From: Asterella californica | Taxonomy: Eukaryota > Streptophyta > Marchantiopsida > Marchantiales > Aytoniaceae | NCBI GenBank assembly: GCA_036924285.1 | Contig: JAYKYS010000005.1 | Span: forward strand, 21,178,001 to 21,242,000 | Length of the DNA: 64,000 nt | Direction of reading: 5' to 3' | In this document: positions 25,011 to 37,000 of the stretch, in pieces | Layout: the number at the start of each line of letters is the position of its first letter | How positions within the stretch are numbered: position 1 is the first letter of the stretch | Position numbers and translations under genes: made by a program | The notes under the pieces: model-generated | What the model was told of the DNA's origin: nothing | What the model saw: the letters and a program-made list of their open reading frames with translations, nothing else | Databases searched by the model: none

Positions 25011-28000
25011 TGTCATTCACTCAATATGCTACCCACAACTCACATAAAAAAATCATCGCTGTCTACTATTTGCATGCAATAAGTGTGGTGTTCTATATGG
25101 TATATAAACATAATTTTTAATATTTCTTTTATTATTTGGTGAATTTCTTCGGATAGCACTATTAAGATGTTATAGTTACAATCAGAAAAAGAGACATTGA
25201 GGTACCAAACCAGAGGGTGATCGTCTAGAAGGAATGGAGGTTTGAGATCATAAGGCATAATTAAATTCTAGTGGAGTTTACCTTTAAGATTAATATACTT
25301 CACGAAAAAGAGTTAAAGTCGGTAGAGAGAGCTTTGTTTGTGTTGAAAGAGGAAGGTTAGCACCATCCTTCAAATTAAAAATCTACTTAGTATCGTGTAG
25401 TGAACGTGAGACCATATTTTATATTAGCTACCACATGGCAGACCTGAAGTTAGTGACTAGATTGGAAGAGTTTTTGAAGTTATTTTCCCAACTCTGGTGA
25501 AACAACGAAACTCGAGTCGAGGAGAAAAAGAATGCAAAGGTGAGAGGTGCAATTTGTTAGTTGGTAACAACAGACATGACCTCGTAAGTATGAGAAGAAT
25601 GTTGTCAAAGTTACTTGTTATATATACATATGCATATATACAACATAAGTTGTATCTATCATTATTCTTAGTTCAAAACTAGTTCTATTCAGCGGTCGAT
25701 TTCAATGAGACACTTGTAGTTTGATTCGCTGACTTGATGAATAACATGTCATACAGATTTGAAATCGATCTCTGAGAAGAAATTCCTGAAATTGGGTTTG
25801 CTGTAAGGAGACTCGTTCGACAAGTTACAAAACTTAGATGTCTAAGTTTTGGATAAACAAGTCACAGACAGAGGAACGAATTTCTATTTTGTTTCTAGGA
25901 AGAAATCCAAATTCACCATTGTTGATTCTTGATCATCAATTCAGACAGAACCTCGTAGAAAATTCAATTTCAAGAAGGATTACCTAAAAAAATAAGGTTT
26001 TGTTTTCCAACATTCAGTTCTATGCTGCATAGCAAATCTTTTGTGAAACCCATAGTTTCTTTATGAAGTCTAGAGGAGTTTTGTCGTGTCTGAGCTCTAT
26101 GTGAAGAAAAAAGTTCACACAACTACAAGGATTTTGCTATGCAACCGTGGAGTTTTCTTTCCAGCTAGTCCAGCCAGGAGTTGCTTTATACCACAGAGAG
26201 GATTATGAGAAGTTGGAAGTTCTTTTTGCAACCTCACTACCTTGGCACAACCAGAAAGGTAGAGATAGGCCTATAGGGTTTCTTGGAGCAAAAGAGAATA
26301 TTTGTGATAACCTGAAGTATAGTGTGAAGAAAAAAATAGTTTTCTTTTTCTGCTTCTATATCCACATTGGTGGTTTAACAACACATAGTTTTCTAGTAGT
26401 GTTTCTACTTTATTGTGAGATATCTTTGAGATGACATAGATTTAAAAGTTTAAGAGTTGTTAAGGTAAGTTTCCTTTTCCATAAATTAGTTTGAATACTG
26501 ACAAAGTGATATTGAATATTGTATTTAAAGCAATCACCATATTCGTTGCATGAATCCTATCATGACTTTTCAGTTTCCTAATTAGAAAATCAGAATAGCG
26601 AATACAACCACATAGTTGAAGTAGTTTAGATGATTACAAGCAACATCATACGATCATTTAATACGACTTCTGAAAATACGCAAGAATGAAATCTTTGCTC
26701 ATTTTGTTCAGTGGAAGGAATCTTGACGTAAGCAAAATATCACAAAGGAAAAACCACAACAAATGGAAAAAGACATCTAAATAGCTTAGATTTGATTCTT
26801 TTGTTTTTTATATTATGTATGGAACATGATTTCCATAATGTTCTATAAATCCATTATGCAAGAACCGATGAAGTCATCTGAAGAAAATTAATAGACTGAC
26901 AAATTAACAGATCAATGTAGATAGGAAGCAATTATGATAAAATGAACATCTGTATGTTTTAATAAACCTAACACAAAACAGTCAAATATCCCAATCGAAA
27001 TGAAAAGGCTCGAACACTTGCACAAGTGGAGTTTGGGAGCAATGTCAACTTAAAAAACTAAACTTCGCAATAAGTAATAGCGATCGATGTACTACAAATA
27101 TCATCCATGTCACAGTATCGAGCGCTTTACACAGTAATAATGTCGTGTTTGAAACATGATGCATATGGTGGAGAGAGTTTTGCAAATTGCATGTCCATGC
27201 AATTTAGCGTCCATGTGAAGATGGTGTGTTTGATGTAGATAAAACGAGGTTAGGCGATAGAACATCGCTGAGACTCAAGAGAAAGAGAGAAGAAAAGGAA
27301 AGAGTCACTAGAGGGTCAAAGCCACTAGAGGAAGAAATCACATCACACTTAATTGTCGATAAGATTGCCCGTTGTCCGGTAACACATGAACAGTACTTTG
27401 GTAGGTTTAGAAAGAGGAAGAGGTATATGTTGTTGTGTGTGATTTGATTGATTCAACATCCTCCTCTTCTACATCAAGCTAGCGAGGCAAGTCTTTCTCT
27501 TAGGCAGAACGGATTATCGGTAGAAATCCCACCAACTGTGTATCATATGAAGTGGGTGCCGTATCTTATGTTTACGTCGTCTAGAGAATCAGATACACTC
27601 GACCTCATCATCTTACGTGTGTGACTCAGGTTTCACTCAGAGAGTGGACTGGGGTTTCGTTCATGGTCGCCAGGTTCGAGTGTATATCGTCTCGACTCTC
27701 GGAACGTCCGCCCGAGACCGCGACCATGTTTGCCTTGCGTAGGCCATGACAAGACAGGTGGTGATGGCCTAGTTTGAACATATTTGAGTTATGGCAGAAG
27801 CAGAACAAATTTGCTCTGTACCCAGTAAAAGATCCAAGTGGTCAACAACGGCTAAAGCGGTCACAGTGACAAACTCGCTGCAATTTGTACTGTTTGTTCG
27901 ATCTTTGGCTAATGAGGTTTAATATGTATGCACAGGCGGGTGTGTCGTGCCTCGCGAACCAGGTTACTGTATTTGAGCCATCTTCGTCGTATCAAAAGTT

Positions 28001-28033
28001 GGAATCTTTGTCGTGGGGGCCCGTAACTCCACC
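25011..28033. other. AT-rich gene-free stretch and HDAC upstream region
   Basis: No supported gene. Open frames at 25497-25682, 26147-26434 and 27226-27447 are short and match nothing I know; the last is Lys/Arg/Glu-rich and may be a retroelement scrap. The last 400 bases before 28034 are GC-richer and presumably hold the promoter and leader of the deacetylase gene. Confidence 0.4.
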
Positions 28034-31000
28034 ATGGGAAAAGACTCAAAGATGGTGACGGCGAGCAATGGCGATGTACCCGCCGAGGAGGAGAGCATGA
28101 GTGATGTGGATTATGAGGCTTTGAAGGAGGACGAGGAAACGGATGATGATGATGAAGAGGGTTGTGATGATGAGAGGACCGAGGACGGGCAAGGTGGCGA
28201 CCACGGTAATGTGTCCGACAACGCCGAGGATGAAGAGGCCGGACGTAGTGAGAATGTAAACCATCCTGGAGAGGGAGTTAGAAGAAATAGTTTCAGTAAT
28301 CCACAAGCAGGTGATGTTAGTGATGAATTAGATAACGACAACATGATGTCGGAAGCAGGTAGCGATCCAGGTATGCATACTGTGGAAGAAGACATTGGCG
28401 AAGTGCTGTCTGGGAAAGTAAAGCGACGACGAACAACAGGCAAGAGGGATCAACAAGGACGGAACCAGTCATGGGAGGACCTTCTTGGCCTGCATGATGC
28501 AAACTGGGAGGACGAATCTGATGATGATAATTGGTCTCCGATTTCAGCTTTGAAGCTTATACCAGACTGCTTCTGCACGAACTGCACCATGCCAATCTTT
28601 GATAAGCTGCATTTCTGCTCGGTGAGTTGAACTTTTCCTTGTCACTACCGTAGTTTTCTCAAAAAGTTTGGCTACCTGAGAACTGTAGATGTTGCAAGTT
28701 TTGTCTATTGGGGCTTAGTACCTTGTGTAGTGGTTCCTTGCTGTTTAGCTGGGTCCTGTTTGGGGGTTTTCTTCGATCTTTCCTCCACCTAGCAGTGTGA
28801 TTTCTAGCTCTTCATTGGCGCTGTTTAAATTTGGAGGTCACATAGTCAAGAGGAGATTTGCATTTGGGCTTTGCACGTCCTTCCATCATGATGAAAACAA
28901 CCTAGTGGGATACGACCAGGATCAGAAGTGTACAGTCACCTTACACACGTGATATGATTATGTTCTCACTTGTTGAGATCGATGCTTTTGGTGCTTCCTT
29001 TTGGCTACTCGTATTTGACATTTGTTTCTGTCATTCAGAAGTGTGGAGAAAGCATCAAGTCAGAAATATTAAATAGAGGGCATCTTTCTTCACCCCTTGA
29101 TCCTGCTCCATCATCCTCATCCGTTGAGGGTGCACCAGATATGGATTCATGCAAAGGTTTACATACACCTTCTTCAGTTTGGAGTGCATACTAGTTTTGC
29201 ACTTCAACTTCATTTTTTCCGCAGAAGTTTTGTTCTCAACTGTGGTTCTTCATTGGTCCCACGTACAGAGCTCTCTCCTATTCACAGTGTCTACCTTCTC
29301 GTGTTATAAATGCTCAGAGGTTGATAACTACACAAGCATGCGTTTTTGCAAATATTACTGTATCCGGTTTGTGTTGCAACTGCTCATTGGTGGGGAAGTG
29401 GATGCTGGCTTTTCACATTAGGACGTCCGCTGTTACAGAGGGTTCTCCCGGATCGTTGGATACTTCCTCCGGTTGTTCCACACAGCACACGACAGAGATA
29501 TCAAAGTCAAGCAAAACTCTTCTTGGGTTCGACGAGAGGATGCTCTTGCATTACGAGGCAAGTGTTTGCAAATAGGAAAATGTAGCTCTTCCTGTGATAT
29601 GAGGTTGTTGATGCTGTGTTCAGCTGCTGTAGGGTCAACGTGGTCCTCACTGTCAGGCCGTAGCATTATAGATGATCACTGTTCTCTTCTGTGAGCTGCA
29701 GACTCATATCAAGTCCCACCCTCATCCCGAGAGACCTGACCGTTTGCGGGCCATCATTGCTGGCTTGGCCGCTGAAGGTATGTCACTGGGATATCCAGTT
29801 GGTTCAGCGTGATGCCAGATTAGCTCTGGATCACATATTGGTAAACTATGAGTTGTATCTTAATGGTAGAAGTGTAACGGTCTCAACTGGTCAGAAAAAG
29901 AATTCAAAATAGTAGACTTATCTGGAACAGCAAAATTTCTAGAGGAGATCCACAATGATAGGCCCCGCAGCAAAAAGAGGGAGTGCCATTGTGGCAGACT
30001 GGCAATCTTAGTCTTGCTTCACCAGTACGTTGTGGAGGGAGCTCCTTTCATGCTGTGGTTTAGCTTGTCTTGTATTCTGCTGATCTTTTCACCTTGGGTG
30101 CCTCAGGATTATATCCTGGTCGTTGTGGTTTGCTTCCAGCGAGAGAGGTTACTCGTCCGGAGCTGGAAAAGGTCAGTTTAGCAAGTGCTGTCGCCTTTTT
30201 GTTGATTCCTTAAAGAAGTACTGGTTACATATCAGGATAGGGTCTAAAGCGCTTACATACTGAGATGCTAGCAAAAGCTTTGGGACCTTCATTGCTTGAC
30301 ATAGTTGGGGTAGTAAAGCAGTGGTTAAATTGAGGATATATCTTTCTTGGTTCTGCTATATATCTAGCTTAAGGTATACACTCATCGGTTTTTCTCCGAT
30401 GTAAGATGTGAGTTTGTCATCGACTACACCAAAGCACAGTTTGATGTTTGCCAAATACTATCAGGTGCACACTGAAGCGCATGTTGATGCAGTTGAAGTA
30501 ACTTGCAACAAAGAACTAAGGTGTGCGCTCATTGTATGCCGTTAATGAATCTGCACGCTTGCAAGAGCACTCTGTATCAAGTTTGAGAACACGTCAGATA
30601 ATTTATAGAAGGTATTCTTTTCGTTGGCATCATGCATATGGTTTCTTTGCCTTATAATTCGTGCAAGCAAACGGTCAATAAAAGAGAACATTTATTACCC
30701 GACCCGCCGTGATATGAGGAGCAGCTCTTCCGTTTCTAGTAATGTAGATGTGCGTTCAAGGATAGGTACATGATGATGGTTTGCTCCCTTCGGAAGAGAG
30801 TGGATGAAGAGTTCACCTTTAGCTGAAAGGTCACTCTTGGTATAAGTGGATGAGCCTTGTTACAAGACGTACAGCACGATATCAGACTAGAAATCTTCCA
30901 ATGACACGTGAATATTTTACCTTATCAGCTACTTCACTACGGACACATATGCGAATAAGGACTCCTCACTTGCTGCGAGGCTTGCAGCTGGGATATGTGC

Positions 31001-34000
31001 TGATCTAGCCACAGCAATCGTGCAGGGAGAAGCTCAAAATGGTTTTGCGTTGGTAAGTACTCGATTATCTCTCAACTTTTTGTGTTTTTTTGTGTGGGAA
31101 ATGACTGAGGATACAATACCCGTTTGGGAGGCATTTTCCTTTGGTGTGCAGGTTGATTGCCCTCCGTGTAAACACCGGAAATTGTTAGAGAATCTTTGAC
31201 TGATATAGTCTGACATTTTCCTGCTTTGTTCTAAAGTTGTTATATCGATCGCTAGGTAGTTAGGTTTTTGAGTAGACACCTACTCATTACCTAGAGCTGT
31301 GTCACTGACTTTTTAGCAGAAACGTGTTCGAACGTTTTCCTGGACGGGCACCTATGCACGTTGATTGCCCTTTTGACTGTTTGTTTTATGAACAGATACG
31401 CACTCCTCTCTCTGTAAATACTTGCTACTGTAGCTAGTTTCTAGACCTCGATTTCTGAGGCAGCTGAACATGGTATATAATAGCTTGCACTCCATCTGGC
31501 ACAGGTAATCTGTCTGGTTCTTCTATACCCTGAGGGCATTAGCTTACATGTAGCACACTTAGCGCACATGTACAGCACTCTTTGTTACTTACCTTATACT
31601 TCCATGGGTTCAGAACTATTTTGGGGGTTAGCTAAGTGTGCGGGTGAAGTTACTTCTTTCTCCGAAAACTGCTTTACCCGCATACCATGATATACCTGAG
31701 GGTTTCAAAAATAGATAATTTGGTATTGTAGGAAATGTTTTGTTTCCTACAATTCTCCAACACTATGCCCTCAGGTTATACATTTTCCGCTAAAAATTGA
31801 GTCCTAGAGTACATGATTTTGGCCTTCATTCTCCTGGCTATGTACTTACCGGACTTTTTCACGGGTTACCTTCAAGCTTTTGCATTCGAACACCTATACT
31901 CTGACGCTTTGGGACAGCTACTGCATGTAATAGATTGCGCTCATTCTAGTACAGGTAATCTATCTTGTTCTACTATACCTTTCCAACACTTCTTCTCCGT
32001 AAACTGCTTTCCCGTGTACCAAGAGATACTTTTACAACAGTCTGCACACACGTTACACATTTTCGGCTAAAACTTCACAGTTTCCTCCATTCTCCTGGCT
32101 ATGTACTTCTCTGAGTTCAGTTTCCGTGGGCTACCTTCAAGTGCATGTGGATGGATTTTGCATTTGTGCTCCTATACGTAGAGACCGTTATATATCTCAT
32201 TCGCTGTACTCCCATTCTCCCGGACGATTCATATATACCATTCCCTATAGCCTAACCCTCCATGTTGGGTGCTGATGAAGTCAGAGAGCAGGTTGAGGTG
32301 CATGCGACTGGGGATTTTTCTGTTGTATGCTCTGCGTGTATCCTGTGGTAGTTAGGTCCTTGAGTGTACACTTGCTCATTACCTGCGTCAGTGACCTTTG
32401 TGCACTAAATTGTTCGTATCTTCGCTGACTGGCCGAATTTGTTGAGAATTGCCTCTAACCTTCTTCATGGTTGAGAATCTGGTGTTCCGAATGCTGGTTC
32501 GATTATTCCCGGTTGCTTCATGACTGTCACTATCTATATATCTGACCTATAGACCCTATAGATCTAGATCTTATATCGCACTGTATGTTCATGCTTGTCG
32601 TTATCTAGATAACTCGCTCTTCATGCACTTTACTCTTCGTTTGACCACTCTATATTACACGTATAGATGCTTTTCACTTAGATCGTCAGGCATCGCATAT
32701 TGTTCTTGCCATATCTTCTGCACTTCCCTACCTTGGGGTACCATCTTGCAAATGTGCTTTCTCTACACATCTCCCCTTGGTCCGACCTCGGTTATATACA
32801 ATCGCTAACTTATACCAAGTTCGTGTTGTATCATACCACTTTTCCTACTCATCTACAGCCTAACCCTCTCTGTTGGGTCCTGATGAAGTCAGAGAGCAGG
32901 TTGAGCATGCGACGGGAGTGTCTTCTGCTGCATGCTCCGAGTGTATATTGTGGTGATTAGGTTCTTGAGTGTACACCTACTCAGTACCTAAATGGATCAG
33001 TGATGGACTGGCAAATATATGTTCTTCTTTTACGGCCTCTGTCGGTCTTCTCCCTGTATTCACTCGCTAAATCTGTGCTCCTCAACTCACTTCAACTAAC
33101 TCTCTCCTGAGGAGGACTCTTTGGCTATCTGTATCTACGTTTTGCCTTGATAGCCTTCGCTTATTTCATATTGTATTATGCAAAGCTGGTTTTCTTCATT
33201 TCTGCTCGACTTCATACCAAGGGAACCTTTTCTGGAAATGTGCTTTGCACTACACATTACCATCGGCACACCCTCCGATTATAAAAGTATTCGCGAACTC
33301 CAGTCCGCCCTCAGATGTCCCGGAACTGAACAGAAACTGCTGGACCGATAAGGCCCTGATGAGTCGGTTAAGTCTTCACCACTTTTCCAACTCATCTACA
33401 GACAACCCTCTCTGGTGGGTGCTGATGAAGTCAGAGAGCAGGTTGAGGTGCATGCGATGGGAGTCTGTTCTGCCGCATGCTCCGAGTGCTTATTGTGGTA
33501 ATTAGGTTCTCGGGTGTACACCTACTCAGTACCTAAGTGCATCAGTGATGGACGGGCAAATACAGGCTCCTCTTTTACTACTTCCGTCTACCTTCTCCTC
33601 TATTCACTCGCTAAATCCGTGCTCCTCAACTCCTCTACAGCCTAACCCTCTCTGTTGAGTGCTGATGAAGTCAGAGAGCAGGTTGAGGTGCATGCGACGG
33701 GAGAGTGTTCTGCTGCATGCTCCGAGTGGTTATTGTGGTAATTAGGTTCTTGGGTGTACACCTACTCAGTACCTAAGTGAATCAGTGATGGACGGGCAAA
33801 TACAGGCTCCTCTTTTACTACCTCTGTCTGCCTTCTCCTCTATTCACTCACTACATCCGTTATCGGTATCTTCGTTCGGCGTGGATAACCTTCGTTTCTT
33901 GCAATGGATTCTATAGTTCGCGCTATCTACGTTTTGATTTCATAACCTTCGCTTCTTTCAACATTGCAGTAGACAAATCTAGTTTGACTTCAATTCGGCA

Positions 34001-37000
34001 ACGAATTGAAGGGGTTTGCATTTAGCCTTTGAAGCATACAACATTCGTTCTCTTGACATTGTCTACTTGAATTCGACTACATACCGAGGGGAACCTATTC
34101 TGGAAATGTGCTTCGCACTACACATTTCCATCGGCACACCCTCCGGTTATATAACAATTCGCTAACTCCGCTCGGCATTGTTAGCGCACATTCGGCCCCT
34201 AATTGATTCTCACTGTGTACTTGGCTCGACTAATTGCGTGATACCCCTATACTAGAGAGTGGTCCTTGAGCATATCTGCCATTCTCGACGTATGAAGATA
34301 ACTCCAGTCCGCAGTGTTAGCGCACATTCGGCCCCAATTGCTTCTTACTATGTACTTGGCCGGGCTAATTGCTTGTTCCTCTATACTAGACAGTGGTCCT
34401 TGAGCATATCTGCCATTCTCGACGTATGAATATAACTCTCTCCTGCGCGGGTTTGTTTTTGCTATCTGTATCTACGTTTTGCCTTGATAGCCTTCGCTAT
34501 TTCAAAACTGTAGTATACAAATCTAGTTGGTCTTCATTTCTGCATTGGGGTTTAGATTAGCTTTTACATCGGCACACCCTCCGGTTATAAAGTAACTGGC
34601 TAACTCCAATCGGCATTGTTAGCCCCAATTGCTTCTTACTGTTTATGTGGCCGAGAGTGGTCCTTAATAAAATCTGCCATTCTCGACGCATGAATATATG
34701 TACTTGGCCGGGCTAATTGCGTGTTACCTCTATACTAGAAAGTGGTCCTTGAGAACATCTGCCATTCTCGACGTATGAATATAACCTATACCAGGTTATA
34801 TACTTGATACTTATCTTAATCGTTTCTTACTATGTACTTGGCGGGCATCACACTCTATACCAAGGGGAACCTTATCTGGAAATGTGCGTCTTGCTACACG
34901 TTCCCATCGGCACACCCTTCGGTTATAAACAATGCGCTGACTTCTCCTGACAATTTAGCGCACATTTGGTCCCTGTTGGATACTTACTATCCTTGGCCTC
35001 GAATTTCCCTCTGTACTAGAGAGTGGTCCTTGATAAAATCTGCCGTTCTCGACGTATGCATATATGTACTTGGCCGGTCTGTAATGTGCGTCTTGCTACA
35101 CATTCCCATCGGCACACCATTCGGTTACAAGTAATTCGCTAACTCCGCTTGACAGTTTAGCGCACATTCGGCCCCTGTTTGCTACTTACTATGTACTTGG
35201 CCCCGTATCTACCTCTGTACTAGAGAGTGGGCCTTGATAAAATCTGCCATTTTCGACGTTATGAATATAAGTACTTGGCCCGTGTTTACCTCTGTACTAG
35301 AGAGTGGTCCTTGATAAAATCTGCCATTCTCTATGTATGACTATATGTACTTGGCCGGGCTAATTGCGTGTTACCTCTATACTAGAGAGTGGTCCTTGAG
35401 AACATCTGCCATTCTCGACGTATGAATATAACTTACACCAAGTTAGCGTACCAAGCGTTGTCAGTATCTGCAAAAGCTTTATACATAAGCAAAGCGAGAG
35501 GATTCCTTTGGGGGGTACCTTTAGCGTGTGAGCGTGGTTCCTGATGCGAACGGCCATTCCCATGTACCAACATACATAAGCAAAGCGAGAGGATAAGTCA
35601 GAACATAAGGACTTGGCTGTACTTGATTGCTTACTTGTGATCCTCGTCACTTTAGGTGCGACCTCCTGGTCACCACGCGGAGCAAGTTAATGTCATGGGC
35701 TTTTGTCTTCACAACAATGCTGGTGTTGCTGCGAAGGCAGCCCAGGCAGCTGGGGCTAAGAAAGTTCTCATTGTTGACTGGGTAAGTCTTAACAATCGTT
35801 TCTTCTGGTAAAAGGGGAAAAATTATCTGGCGGCGTAATCGTTGGTGAGACTACCGCGAAGTTTTCTGTCCAATCATGCTTGTATGTTGCCCTGCTAATT
35901 AACTTGAATTTGAATATTGTGGCCGGTATATCTTTGTCCAGGATGTTCATCATGGCAATGGAACTCAAGATATATTTGACGACGACCCAACGGTATTTTC
36001 AAGCAGTCTCCGTGCATTGGTGCTAATCACTTCTCTTAGGCCATCAGGATCTCGATTTCCTTGGCTTCTTGTTTTCATGGGAGTCAGGACCTTAGTCTCT
36101 CGCTGAACGCTGAACGTTGTTAGTACAGGTTCTTTATGTGTCCTTGCATCGACATGAAGGAGGAACTTTCTACCCGGGAACTGGCGCAGCTACCGAGGTT
36201 GCTTCTACGCACACCCCTTGACTTGGTCGGATAACTTTTACTTGATAAAGAGTTTAAGTCTAAGCGACTATTAGGATCCTAAGATACAAGGCTACTTGAT
36301 AAAACCTGAAGTACACGGAATCAGTTTTGAGTATGAAGGAAAATGTATGCGTCCGCTCCACTCCTGTACCCACTCATAATTGCATGTCTACTGTCATTTC
36401 TCCTGCCGTCGAAGCTGCCGTTCCTTTTCTGAAGTCAAGGCTCAGTTTCCGTATTGAGTTTCTGCCAGTTTACTCGTTTTGCACAGGAGCAGAATCAGGT
36501 TGAGCAGCACTGTTTGTTATTAAGCCCATTCTGTATAATCTCACGTGCAGGTAGGCGTTGGCAGTGGTGAGGGTTCGTCAGTAAATATACCATGGATTTG
36601 CGGTGGAATTGGTGACTGTGACTACATTTATGCCTTCTTGCATATCGTTCTTCCCATAGGTAAAAGTGATCGGTTGTTGCTGTATGTCCTTTGTGGTGTG
36701 TGTAAGGTTTAGTCAGCGTGCAGAACGCGTTGATTGCTTAATATCTTCTTATGATCTGAATACTGATTACCGACTTCCTCCTATCAAGTTGTCTGAATAC
36801 TGAGAAACTCGTTGCTTCCGTTGTCCGCAGCAAGGCAGTTCGCTCCGGACATGACAATCATTTCAGCAGGTTTTGATGCTGCTAGGGGTGATCCACTTGG
36901 TGGTTGTGAGGTGTGAAGCAAAAATGCGTATGAATTCTTTCGTGTATATTGAAATTGAAAGACATATGAGTTGCGCTGACAACGTCAAGAATTGATTTGA

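Noticed and set aside
28111..28443. Ser/Pro-rich protein on the minus strand
   Set aside because: It is the antisense of the acidic first exon of the deacetylase.
32271..33680. Hammerhead ribozyme from repeated CTGATGA cores in HDAC intron 7
   Set aside because: None of the four copies has a stem II followed by GAAA, and no cleavage-site NUH is placed opposite. Another CTGATGA near 33357 also lacks GAAA.
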